Below, in pieces: positions 33,457 through 46,952 of a DNA stretch of 64,000 nucleotides. Each line of letters begins with the position of its first letter. Positions within the stretch are counted from its first letter, which is position 1. The position numbers and the translations under genes are program-made. The stretch spans positions 54,011 to 118,010 of the forward strand of contig CAUYLG010022186.1 in the NCBI GenBank assembly GCA_963573385.1, given 5' to 3'. Source of the stretch: Cacajao melanocephalus. Lineage: Eukaryota > Chordata > Mammalia > Primates > Pitheciidae. The notes beneath the pieces were generated by a model. It ran no database searches. It had not been told where the DNA came from and worked only from the letters and a program-made list of their open reading frames with translations.

Positions 33457-35910
33457 ACAGGCAGGGGGACCTCAACTGGTATGTGCTGAATGAATGAAGG
33501 AGATGGCTGAGCAGCCCAGGCGGTGTGAGCCCACAGGCTGCCGGAGGCTGCACTCTCTCTGGCCTTGGAGAAGCCTCTTGCTCAGATGAGGAGCACACCC
33601 AGCAGCAGGACCTTTCGTGGAATGTGGCAGGTGCTGTGGCAGGTGCAGGCCCAGGGAGTGGCATGACAGAGAAGAGGTTCCTGGGCAGAATCCTCCTGAA
33701 TGGGTGAGTGGCGTCACCTGGACAGGACACAGGGGTGGGGAGGAGCCTTTTCCCTGGAGGGTGGCACTTGCCAAGGCTAAGTGTGAAGCCCCTGGGCTGG
33801 AACAGGACGCTGCAGGGGGTGCACTGTGGCTGGGCCAGGGCTGCCTGCTGAGGGAGATTGGCCAGGAGATGGGTCCAAAGCAGTGGGGGCTAGTCCTGGC
33901 AGCGCGTGCAAATGCACTGGCACCCCAGAGCCCCACCACCTCCTGAAGGCCTTGGAAACACCATGAAGCATTTGTGGGAAGGTGTGACATCATTGTTTTT
34001 GCGTGTAGTTATGTTGGCGGTGGGTGCAGCACCATGAGCAGGCAGGAAGTGGGAAACCAAGTCAGCAGAGGGTGAGCAGAAGTCGGGGATCATGCGAGCA
34101 ATGTTCTGAGGGTTTCCAGCTCCTCCTCACCAGCTGTGTGGATACGAACATGCTCTGTTTTTCTCTTATTCTCAGGTGTCTTCACCTGTAAGATGCACTG
34201 ATAATGGGAATGGCTCCAGGGCAGACTGATGTTAGCCCAGGTGGGTGTACAGAGCACTTGCTGGAGCCCGAGACCCCCAGGCAGACTCTCTGACCCGTCC
34301 ACCCATGCCCAAAGGAGCCCAGTAAAAGTACACCTCTGACTCTGCACCTCCTCTCCAGCTCATGTCCTCAGCCTGCCTGCTAATAGCTCAGTGAGGGCAG
34401 AGCCTTGATGGGGAACAAGACCTTTCTCGAAAAACACCCCGTGCTTGGCTGAAATGTGTCCTTAGTATGCAAGGATGCTGAGTCCATTAGCGTCAAGAGT
34501 GCGCCGTCATACTGCTGGAGCGATTGTTTCTCAAATAGAATTACTTCCTCCAATTATCCTCTAAAGAGACAGGCCCGGGGATATGGAGTGAGGTGCTGGG
34601 AGGCCAGAGCCAAATCCAATCAGGGACCTGGCTCTTGGGAGATGGGTCTGCACTGGGGTTCGTGTGGCGTGTAAGTGGGGACCCTTGGGACCCTGAACAA
34701 GGCCACTTCTGTTGCTCCCCCAGCCCCCACTCCACAGAGATCCCGAGCCCCAGTCAAGAAAGGGGTGGGCCAGGCAGAGCACAGAGACCTTGAGTGAGGG
34801 AAGACAGCAGGCGGACTCTCCGGAAACCTCTGTCTCAGTGCCCTGGAGACATTCTGCTCCAAGCAGAGCTGGGTGTCCATGGCCTTATGGCCCTGTGTCA
34901 TCGCCCTCCCTGATGGCATCGTCCCAGGCAGGTTACGCAGCTCCCCATGAGTGGAGTAAAGAACCATCACACCCAGCATGTCCTGAAGACCTGGTGCATC
35001 CCACACCTGAGCCCTGGGAATGGGCACAATTATCCTGTCTTACAGATGAGCAGGCTGAGGCGCAGAGGGCCGTCTGGCTGGCATGGGCCACCTTGGAGGC
35101 CCTGCTGTGGGCATGGGGTGTGTAATGGTGGATGAGACTGAGTGGAGCAGCCCGCGTGGGGCGAGGGGAGATGGGCTGAGGGCACGTATGCAAGCCCGCG
35201 AGTCAGCTCAGGGTTAGCATGTTACAGAGAGCTCTAGGCAGGAGTTGCTGCAGCCAGGCCAGAGGGAGGGCCCCGGGGACAAGATCTGCATGGAGGGAGG
35301 AAGGTGACCCACAGGAATGCAGGATAAGGGCTTCCAAACAGAAGGCATAAGGAGTGCAGAGGCCTGTCATCTTCCCTCACTCTCGGTCTCTGTGCTTAGC
35401 CTGGCCCACTCGTTTGTTGACTGGGACTGGGGACATGGGGTGAACGTGAGGAACCTGGTGAAGCAGCAAGGGCTGCATGCGGGGAGCGTCTGACAGGTGA
35501 GACAGGAGATGAGATTGGAGGGTAAGCAGGGGCCTGCCGGGGTTGTCTAGAGGAGGGACGAGAGTGGATTTGGCCTGGCTGCCATGGTGGATGCTAGTGA
35601 GACCAAGCTGACAAGCATGGGACCCAAGGCACACTCCAGAAAGTTCTGCTGCTGTGGGAAGGGGCAGCATAGGGCTGGGAGATGCGGGGGAAGTCGTCTC
35701 CAGAGAACTACGGAGGATGACAGCTGAGAGGATGGTGCCAGGGAGGGAGCCAGGTGAGAAGGTGCCCAGGTGAGGATGGGTCAGGTGGGGGTGCATTCAG
35801 GTGAGGGAGGAATGCAGGTGAGGGTTTCCTACAGTCTGAAGATGGGCATTAGGGCATCCTTGCGTTAGGTGGGGGATGAAGGAGCAAAGGTGGGGGTCTC
35901 AAATGGTTTT
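33457..35910. other. mostly unique DNA with MIR patches
   Basis: GC-rich at 33.5-34.0 kb. The 34440-34570 part is AT-richer and unique (TCCATTAGCGTCAAGAGTGC, AATTACTTCCTCCAATTATCC), another enhancer-like island. A minus-strand MIR is visible at about 34990-35065 (CAATTATCCTGTCTTACAG then GATGAGCAGGCTGAGGCGC). From 35200 to 35900 the sequence is purine-rich with AGGTGAGG repeats near 35750-35830. No gene recognised. Confidence 0.4.
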
Positions 35911-36343
<433 letters not shown>

Positions 36344-36357
36344 TCTCAAAGGGTTTT

Positions 36358-39300
36358 AGACCCAAGCAGCAGGAATGAGCCAGTTTAGACAGGGACGAGA
36401 TCTGGGTTGGGTCTTGGAACATTTCTGGCCCCCAGGTACCAGGTGCCACAGGCCTCAAGCAGGCTTGGAATATGTGGTTGGTGTGTGGGTGGAGGGTGTT
36501 GCTGTCATCGACCCATGGTGGCACTGGCTGTGCAGGGGCTAGATTACAGTACATAAGGGGCACGGGACAGAGTTGGGATGCCCCGACTTTCCTGGTGAGG
36601 CAGATGGGAGGCATCTGCAGAGGAGTGGGTGGGAAGGCTCTGGGTGGGGCCGTCTGCAGCAGGTGCTGTTAAGGGCCTGGCTCCCCACGGCTTGGCTGGG
36701 CCTAGGGTTTCTTCCAGGCAGCTGCATACACCTCCCTGCCCAGGGGACTCAAGGACATACGTCCTCTTAGCCTTCTGACCCCACCAGGGAGAGGCCCTGT
36801 GCCTGCTGTCAGACCAGAACATTCTGGACTCTGTGTCCTTTGTCTCTGGGTCCCCCAGCACTTAGCAAATCTGGGAGCGACGGCTGCATTAAATTGAATC
36901 ACCCAAGGCATGTTCTTATCTCGCTCCTGCTCAGAGCAGGCTTTGCTCCTCTCGCGTCTGAACCCGTAATTCAGTGAGCCGTGTTCTGTGGGGCTGAGAG
37001 GCCCAGCTAGCCAGATTAGGATCACGGTCAATATCTGCTTTATTGTCCTTCCACACCAGCACCGGCCACGTGATCGATCGCCCTCCCCACAGCTGATAAG
37101 GAGGCTCTCTGAGGTCAGACGGGCCCTCAGGCACCCCAGCAGGAGCACCCAGGCTCCGTGCTACAGAAGCTGTGCCTCCTCCAGCTTGCCTGCCTCCATG
37201 CTGCCCGGTGACTCTCAGGAGGGGAGGAGCCGACATTCCTGCACCCGTGCTGGGTAACGCTGGTGGAGACACTGATCTGGGGGCCCGTAGGGGAATGAGG
37301 TGGCCCTGATTACATGGCACAGAACACCAGAGCATGACACTGTCTACTGTCTGCCATCCCCGGGGGCTTCCCAAGCAGAGCGGAGTGAACGGCACCCTGT
37401 GCCTCTTGCTCTCATGTGTCCCTTGTCACCTTTGGGCTCACACCTCAACCAGAATGGTTGAGCAGTATGACCCAGCCTCCACCCATAGGTCATCCTGAGC
37501 ACTGTGAGGCTAAAACCTGGCTGTCCTGGGGTGCCCCCAAGGGTCTGTCCTGCCCTGGCAGGGTAAGGAAAGGTGGGTGACCCCAGGGTGAAGAGGACAG
37601 CGGGGTGAGCCATCATGTCCCTGCTGCACATGGCGCTGTGGCTCAGATGACCTGGCCGCAGCACTGGCAACCGGGGGTCACTGCAGCCCACGATGCTGTA
37701 GTGTGAGGACACGCAGGGGCTCCCTGTTCCACGATTCTAGTTCACTCGAGTTTGGTTTTCTGCTTCACCCTGCACCCAACGCGCTCCTGGCTGGTCAGAC
37801 CTGCTCTCCCCCCGGGAGCAGGAGCTGTGCCCTCTGGCATTTGTCCTGCTCTTTCAGAGCCCGCACTTGCCCTGTGGCTCCTGTAGCCCTGGGTGCAGGC
37901 GGCAGTTGACTGGAGAGGGCCCCTGCCCCCCACCGCTCCTCAGGGCACACCACCAGCAGAGCCGCAGAGGACGTTGGACCTGCCGCTCAGTTTCCGTCAG
38001 TCCTCAGAGTGACTCTGAGAGAAGGACACTTTCATTTCCATTTCACAGATGAGGAAATCAAGACTCAAAATGTCCCCGTCCCTTTCTACAAGGCCTCACC
38101 TTGTTCGCTCCCACAAAGGGCTCACCTCTTCAGGAGGACCTGGCCCTATGGTCAGAGCAGTGGGTGAATATCGGCTGTGGGGCACCCAGAGCAGGTGCTG
38201 TCATCTGCTCTGTCCAGCCTGGGAGCCCTGGAAGGACCCTGCAGCCTGCTCACCTCCCGAGCCAGCTCCTTTCCAGGCCAGCACACTGGCCCCCTGGGGC
38301 GTTCCAACAGAAATCCAGCACACAAAAGCAGATGACATGAGGGTGTCCCTTTCCTGACCCCTGTGCGGGAGGGGAGGTGAGGGGCATTTACCTGAAGTTT
38401 ACCTGAGGCCCGCCTTGGCCCCTGCCCAGCTGCCCTGCTCATAGGCGGGGCCCCTGCATGCTCCAGGGTGAGTGGCTGCTGAGTCTCACCCTCTGCTTTG
38501 TACTGGACCTTTGAACTTGGATGGCACTGGCCATCCTTGGCCCAGGCACTTAAGAGACACAACTGGGTTGCCCAGCCAGGGAGTGTGGACTCTTCCAGCC
38601 ACAGGGATGGCAGCAAAGAGGCAAGACCTCCCTGGAGCTCACGGAGAGGCCTGGCCTTTCCACCTCTCAGCTCTGTCCCCCTGCAGAGGCCCCTCTTCCC
38701 ACTCCTGTCCCCTCCTCATGCTGCTCCTCGCACTGGAACAATCATGTCCATTAGTTGTCATAGCAACTGAGGCAGGGCAAAGTCATCCTCTAGAAGGGGC
38801 CCTGTGCAAATTATGGCATTACACCAACTTATTGCCAATCTTTTTAATTAAAACATTTTGCTTTCAACTCGGCTAATGGCAGAGATCAGTAAACAGGGGA
38901 GATTGAATTACTGATATCGAAGCTCCCCCAGCTCTTAAAAGGCTTAATTACTGGTGAGACCACAGAGAGGCAAGGAGGGGCTCCAGCGAGTAGGTGGGCC
39001 TGACCCAGCAGAGCTGCGTGAAGGTGATCAAATGGAGCTCCAGCACTGGAAGGAAACACATTAAAATTTTTTAAACTCTTGAAGGACAGAATGAGCTACT
39101 AGAGTTATGGCTACAGTTCTGTTTCCAGAAACTATGATGTCACATTGCTGGCTGCTGAATTTCTGTTTAATTAAATTGCCTGTTTGACAAGTGGAGCCAG
39201 AACTGGGTGTCCATGGTATGGCTGACCTATAAGCTGGGACCCCACTTGCCCTGAGACCCAGCCCCTTACCCAGGAGGGGAGGAGAAGAGGGAATGCTGCC

Positions 39301-39600
39301 CCACCCAGGCAGTTCACACCCTCCTGACAGGAGCCCAGGATGGCTTCCCCTCAGGGTATCTGGCTGCTTCGCAGCAGGAAGTACCCTCTGATGAGCCCCA
39401 TTTAGGGAGGAAAACAAAGGCCCCCAAGAGCTGAGACTCCCTCAGCCAGAGTCACAAAGGGACTAGAAACCAGCCCTCGCCAAGGCTCCTTTGAGAATCA
39501 TGAATTTCGCTAATTACAGTCCTCTCTTTCCTCTCTTCCAGGTTACCTGATGCCCAGGTAGGAACTGCAGCTATTTTTAAACTGATATTTCCTACAAAGT
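36358..39600. other. unique DNA with enhancer-like islands, no gene recognised
   Basis: GC-rich overall with no L1 or Alu. The 36850-37095 part is AT-richer and unique (GCATTAAATTGAATCACCC, CGGTCAATATCTGCTTTATTG, CACGTGATCGATCG). A reverse MIR remnant lies at 37990-38080 (TTTCATTTCCATTTCACAG, GATGAGGAAATCAAGAC). Frames on both strands up to 154 codons (for example 38152-38616 minus) lack recognisable features. Confidence 0.4.
38790..39195. promoter_or_regulatory. candidate conserved noncoding element with TAATTA motifs
   Basis: Non-repetitive AT-rich island. It carries TTAATTAA at 38844-38851, TAATTA at 38945-38950, TGATGTCA (a CRE-like half) at 39135-39142 and TTAATTAA again at 39167-39174. 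The contrast with GC-rich flanks and the homeodomain-type cores resemble developmental enhancers. No alignment is available, so this is inference from composition and motifs. Confidence 0.28.
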
Positions 39601-39609
39601 AAAATTGCT

Positions 39610-40020
39610 TTGAGTATGTGTAGGTGCGTGGATGTGATTATATGTGTAGTTGAGTGTGTTGGGTGCATACGTGTGTATTTGTGAGTGTATATGTGTGAAA
39701 GCATGTTGGGTGTATAAGTATGCATGTGTGCGATGTATGTCATGTGTATGTGTTCATAAGTGCATGTGTATGCAAATGTATATGTATGAATGTATGTTGT
39801 GTGTATAAATATGTATATGTGTGAGTGTGTGAGTGCATGTCATGTGTATATGTGGTTTTTTTGTGTGTATTGTGGTATAAGTGTAATATGTGAGTATATA
39901 TGTGTTTGTGGGTATGTATGTGTGAGTGTGAATGTATGTCATTTGTACATGTGTGAGTGTGTAAATGTATATGTGAGTGTGTGTATGTGTAAGAATTGTG
40001 TGAGGTGTATATTACATGGA
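39610..40020 (+). repeat. degenerate TG/TGTA-rich tract, about 410 bases
   Basis: Nearly all purine-pyrimidine alternation: TGTGTATGTG, TGAGTGTG, GTATGTATG and GTGTATATG units, interrupted but never broken by other sequence. Open frames in it (for example 39790-40041 plus) encode only Cys/Val/Tyr/Met repeats and their minus counterparts His/Thr/Tyr repeats; none is a gene. Confidence 0.9.
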
Positions 40021-40079
40021 CATGAGCATAGATACTTCTAGGCTCTTTGTTTCTGAGGATTTGGGACCAGCTAGGGTCC

Positions 40080-41180
<1,101 letters not shown>

Positions 41181-44100
41181 TGCTAATAAAATAGGTAAGT
41201 AAAAAAAGGACTCTGCTCAGAGAACCAGAACATCCCCATCTCCCTTCCTCTGCTAGACCTGTCTCTGACCACGAGGCCGGGTACTCCCCTCTGGTGCTCA
41301 TGGCACCTGGATGCTCTCTACAGCCCTTGCAGTTGGGCAGCCTGCGCTCTGTGCAACAGTGACAGCAATCCTGCTTGCCTGTGCCTGGCATCCCTCAGGG
41401 ATGCAGGACAAGCAAGGAGAGTGAAGGATGACGAGTGCTTAATCAACCACGAAGCTCTGCAAGATGTACGAGATTCAATACACAGTGGCATGTGAGAAGT
41501 TCAGTGAAGTTCGGTGCCAGTGAGCACTTGCTCAGCTGTCTATTCACTCAGCATGAGTGAGCACCCACCATGTGCTGTGCCAGGAAAGGGAAGAGGAAGA
41601 TGGAAGCTGGGTTTTGCAGTTCTGCCCTCTGAAATGTGCAGAAGAGTCCTCATGGTGGGAGAGTGTTCTGCCCCACAAGATAAAGGGCCCTGTGAGTGCA
41701 GAGGCTCTTTGAACACATGGCTCAAGTGTCCCACTGTGGCCCCCAATCATATCACTCCGTTTCCTGACCCCAGAGCCCACTTGGGTGCTCTGACTCTGAG
41801 GATCTGCTCAGCCACCTGCCCTGTGGGGTCTTCTGAGGAGCAGAGCCCAACGCCCATGGCTGCAGCACTCCTTCCCTCAGGCCACCTAATCACAAGAGCA
41901 TCCTCTCTGTGCCACCTGCTGCAAGGTCCTTGCCACCCTGTTCTCAGGTGTGTGGGTTTTCTCCTCACACACGATCACCCCCAACTCATGGGCGAGAGTG
42001 AAGACTCAGAGAGGATAAATAACATAGATGGCGTCAGAGTTTGACCTGGGCATTCTGACGCCAACCTCCACCCCAGGCGCCACCCTTACCTGACTTGGCT
42101 GTCTCCCAACCCAGATAGAAAGGCAGCCCCCTTGGTGGGGACAGGCAGTTGCCCACATGCCCCCTCAAACCTCCCCACCAGCTCTGTTTCTTGGGGCACA
42201 TCCCTGCTGCCTCAATCTTACCTGCCAGCAGGAGCAAGGCTGGCAGAGATTTATAGAACAGCCCCTCCCAGAGGAGCTGCGGCTGAGGAGGGCTGCGTTA
42301 ACCTGGATGTGTTCCGCCTGGAGTTCTCCTGTGCTTTAGGGTCTTAGGAAGGACGGTCACAACCTCCATCAACGGCCCTTCAGCGGCGGCTGTCAGCAGG
42401 GAGGCTGGGCAGGCAGGCAGTGTGGGGAATCCATCTTCCTCTCCTTGATATATGGGGAACAGAGACCCTGACCATCAGGCCATTGGGAATTTCTTGTCTG
42501 CCTGTGATGTGTCCCCAAAGGGAATATTAATCAATTGATCCAATCCTCCACCCCATCCTTGCAGGCAGCCTGGTAAAAATGGCCTCACTGCACTCCCGGG
42601 TAGGTTGTTGTTTAAGACGGGACAGTCCTTCTTAAAAGCAGGAATCATCAGACTGTGGTCCACTCTGAATGAGAATCACTACCTCTAACAGGCATCCCCG
42701 GCCAGCAGGTGGCTTGCCAGCTCCCACCCACTTGGAGCCTCTGCTGTGCTCACACTGGGCTCTGCGCTGCTGATGGGGCCTGACAGTAGTTCTGTGTGTC
42801 ACTCCAGGGGCAGGTGAGCCATGTGGCATCTTCCATCCTGCCCTGTGGGTGCACCCTGGCTCAAATCCTGCTCAGGGTCCTCAGCAATGCTCCAATTGGT
42901 TTCTGTGCCAGGAAAATATGTAGAGAATCCCCTCGCCCCAAACACAAGTCTCTCCTGCTCCTGACCCTGTAGTCTCTTCTCTGGACCTCAGAAAGACCTA
43001 CAGGCTGGCCAGTCTGTCCACATGCCAGCCCTGGCATTTCCAGTTGCCTCTTGGGATGACTGTGATGGAGCAATAGGTCATGTGGCTGCAGCATGGGCCT
43101 GGGAGGCCTGGAGAAGCCTGTGCCTCATTCAGGCTCTGAGCTGGCACAGGTGCAGTGCGGTGGCTCTCAGAGGTGCAGGACCTCGCTGAGGAAGTGGCTC
43201 TGGAGTGCTCAGCTCCCAGGGCAATGCCGCCTGTGGGGGAGGCTGGAGGGGGCAGACTCTCAGGGTTCGGTGACTGATGGCCCGTTTGGTGGCTTCGGGC
43301 TGTGCTCAGCTCAGCTCTGGGCCTGCGATGTCAGGAAATCCCAGGGGGCTTTTCAAATTGCCCAGGGCCAGCCAGCGCAGCCTGGAGGGAGGCTGGAGCC
43401 CTGGCTGAAGAGGACGCCCTCTCCTGCCCACTGGGCACAGGCCTGGCCTCCTGTGAGAGGGTTCAGAGCCCTGGCAGGTGACCCCAGCGGGGGTGCAGCA
43501 TCAGCCCCTCACCCTGGCACACAGAGCCCAGTGAGGAGGGGCTGGCGCTATGTGCAGAGCGTTCTCCCCTCTCCCACTGGACCCGGGGCGCTTCTGTAAC
43601 CTGGATGAGAGAAGTGCTTGGAGGTGATTCCAACAGCAGGCGTGCCTCTGGGTAGACAGTCCTGAGACCCTGACCCCTTCGTTCTTGGAGCCCCCGTGGG
43701 CCGGCCCCAAGCTGCAGCCCCTCTGCTCCTCTCACTAGCCTCAGGCCCTCCGTCTCAGCTGCAGCCCACCAGGAGCTGCCTGGGGTGGGGTGAGGGCCTC
43801 CCCTACTCCACATCACCTGTGGACTCCACAGTGGCTCTGTCAGATCCAGCGTCTTTCCAGGTCCCTCTGAACAGCCCAGTCTCCCTGCTGCTGCCTCCAG
43901 CCCCTTCCCCAGGGACCCAGGGGACCTCAGCCCTCCCGCTGCTGCCCTGCTTGGCTCTGCCCCCTCCCTGCTGAGAAGCCCCTATCTTTGCCAGTGACAA
44001 CGTCTCTGTGAACATAGGTGCGTGGTGTGTCTGTGCCGACAGAGCCCCACAGTCACCCAGAGCTCAGGCCGCAGGGCCAGGGACCAGCCTTTCATTAGTC

Positions 44101-44639
44101 AGCACCCATTCCCATGTCCTCAGCCAGCCTCCCCATCTTATCCTCAGGGCTATAACAGGAGTACACACCACTAGGTTTCTGGGGGAGCCACTTCAGAGGG
44201 CCCACACACTGCCTGCCAGAGTCTGCTGGGCATCCCTCATGAGCTCAGGGGATTCCAACTGCCACCCAACTCTTATCCCCAGGACCCAAGTGGATGGTAG
44301 GATGCTCCTCAGCATGTCCCCTGCCAGGAGTTCTCCCCCTTCTTCCCCAAACTGAGGCCATTCTAGTGTCTCTGCTCCTGGGGATGGAGAATGAGCCAGC
44401 ACCCACCACAGCCACAGGCCCCTTCATCAGCAGAGAAACCACTCGGCTCTCAAGCCTGGACAGCACCGGGCTGGAGTCTGACCACCCCAGACAGGAGCAG
44501 ACCCCCAGCAGCCATCCTGGGGGAAAGACAGACAGGAGAGCTGCTGTTGCCTTCCAACAAAGAGATAAGCGCTCCTACCGCGGAGGAAGAAAAGCGGGGT
44601 GGCAGTGGGGCACAAGAGAAAAGCAGAAATGAGTAAGGA
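41181..44639. other. unique GC-rich block, no gene recognised
   Basis: About 3.5 kb with only faint MIR-like traces near 41540-41590 (GAGCACCCACCATGTGCTGTG) and 41990-42055 (GAGAGGATAAATAACATAG). Frames at 41514-42044 (176 codons) and 43093-43599 (168 codons) are open on the plus strand but show no domain and no recognisable family. No splice-bounded exon could be argued with confidence. Confidence 0.45.
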
Positions 44640-46420
44640 GAAAGAACCACAGAGGCAAAGAAATCTAAAAGGCACATTAGGGCCTGCTTTGCAAACTACT
44701 GAACAGAAAATTTGGATACTTAGGTAAAAATGATGATTTTCTAGAGCTATGTAAATGACTAAAATTCACTCCTGAAGAATTAAAAACAGAAAATTTAACA
44801 AATGCTGCAAAGACCTTTGGCAGTTCAATAGCCATCAACCCTGATGAGACAGAGAAGAGGGAGGTACATGCAAGCAGACACCAGAACAAAGGCCACGATG
44901 CCACAGATACGCAGCCCCCTCAGCCAGGGAGCGTGGCAGAACTCTCACTGCGACCTGCTGTTGTCTTGGAGGCAGGAACACAGGAGAAGAGAGGAAGAGA
45001 AGGTGGGTGTCACACGCGGGTACAGGGCTGGCCAACAAAACCCAAAGACTCGGCTGAAAATAAGAGAATTCTGCAGAGTTGCTACTAACAAAAATAACAT
45101 GCAAAGATCAAGGGCTTTCCCATGCATAAACCATGACTAAATAAAGATGTAATGGAATAAAAGATTACATTCACAAAAGCAATACATAAAATAAAAACAT
45201 CTAGAAGTAATCTTGACAAGTGTGTGGAACCTGTGTAAAGAAAACTTGGAACTGCTATGGGAGGACATTACAAGGCTGGCACAGTGATAGCAAAATGGAT
45301 TCTGTTATATAACCACAGTGAAGCTGGATTGCTATTGCATAAGAAATTTACAAGACAGAGTCCAAATATAGATGTCACAATGGAAATTTCACAAGCGATG
45401 GGGTGGCGTTAGACTAATGGGGACAATGAGGGACCATTCAATAAATAGTGATGTGACCCAAGACCCCCCACAAGGAAAAAATAAGGCTACTTTTGATAAA
45501 GTTATTTGATGCTAAATCAATTCCAGACATAAAGTGGAAAACATGAAACCATAAAATTACTAGAAGTAAAAGTGATATTTTTAAAAATAAAGACCTTTCT
45601 AAGCAACCCAAACCAAATGAATTTTTAAATGATCAATATGTTTGTTTAGAAACTCTAAGACTTTGGTATGATAAACAAACAAATACATTTAGGGGGAAAT
45701 ATTTGCAGCACATATGACAGCCAAGGGCTGTATTTCCTAAATGGACTAAGAGCTTTCAGGCGCCAATAAGAAAAGGTACCCTAATTGAGAAATGGACAAA
45801 AATGTAAAAAAGAGTACTTGACTTCACACACAACTAAATAAACACAAAATAGAATGAGATGCTTTTTTCATTGGAAAGTGGTGATAACATCATACTCTGT
45901 TGAAAGATGTGAAAATCTTTCTGAAAACAATTTGGCAAGATCCCTTTAAACATTTCCTTGCACAGACTGTTTGGCCCAGATTGTTTTGGGTTGTACTACC
46001 AGAAATTTATCCTAAGAACACATTTGCAAAATCTTCCAAGTAAAACTTGGATGAGTACAATTTCCTGGAGCGTCGTCGGCAGGGGCCAACAGCACGGCGC
46101 TGGTCAGCTGCGGCCCACACATGCATCCGCATGTGGGTGTCCATCTCATGACACCTAAGAAAAGGTGTCACAGATGCAGCATGCCTCAGAAGCAAATTCA
46201 GCATGTGCGCAAATAGCATGATTTGCATAAGTGTTTTTCTGAGCATATGCATGAGAAACCATCAAGAGCAGTCATCTGGGAGAGAGGAAAGATTGGGAGT
46301 GGGCTTTTACTTTTCACTGTGCACATTTCATATAATTTAATACTGTTTGAGATATGTGGCCTGCAGGTATTACTTTGAATAAAAACTAAACCAAATCAAC
46401 AACAGCCACAAAACAAATGG
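44640..46420 (+). mobile_element. old L1-type relic (HAL1/L1ME-like), plus strand
   Basis: L1-like ORF2 text is clearest from 45130: AAAAGATTACATTCACAAAAG, GGCTACTTTTGATAAAG-like text, GCAGCACATATGACAGCC, AGGCGCCAATAAGAAAAGG, then TACCAGAAATTTATCCTAAG and a 3' region with CATTTCATATAATTTAATAC. The stretch 44640-45130 is A-rich and possibly part of the same element. 46050-46180 is GC-rich and may be an unrelated insert. All frames are broken. Confidence 0.55.
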
Positions 46421-46704
46421 CAGACAAAGCAAAAATAAATAAACAATGCAACTCACTGCTTTTACAGAAGGTGCCAAAGATATGGAACTACTTAACCTAA
46501 GCTGTCTGTACATATTACATCATTTCAAGAGTGATGGATTGAGTGAGCTTGTACAGCAAGACCCTGGGCCAGTGGTGTCCTAGTGTGCTGGGGGCAGACC
46601 CCTACCAGTGATGCCATGCCTTCTCTCCAGAATGTGCCTCAGCAATTTAGAGGACTGAGTTACAGGGAAAACACCTGATTCAAATGATCTATAAAATGGG
46701 TATT
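46421..46704. other. unique DNA, nothing recognised
   Basis: AT-rich then mixed sequence; no gene or repeat family seen. Confidence 0.4.
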
Positions 46705-46952
46705 GGCCAGGCCTGGTGTCTCATGCCTATAATCCCTGCGGGGCTTTGTGAGGCTGAGGCAGAAGGATCACTTGAGGCCATAAGTTAGAGACCAGATTAG
46801 GCAACATAGTGAGACTCTTGTCTCTACAAAAAATCAAAAAATTAGCCTGGCATGGTGGTGCGCACCTGTGGTCCCAGCTACTGGGGAGACCGATGTGGGA
46901 GGATCACTTGAGCCCAGGAGGTAGAGGCTGAAGTGAGCCTTGATCATGTGTA
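46705..46952 (+). mobile_element. 3'-truncated Alu, plus strand
   Basis: Begins GGCCAGGCCTGGTGTCTCATG and includes the mid A-rich linker, but stops at CTTGATCATGTG, about 40-50 bases short of a normal 3' end. No poly-A and no target-site duplication are visible. Divergence is AluJ-like. The missing 3' end points to a later deletion. Confidence 0.88.
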
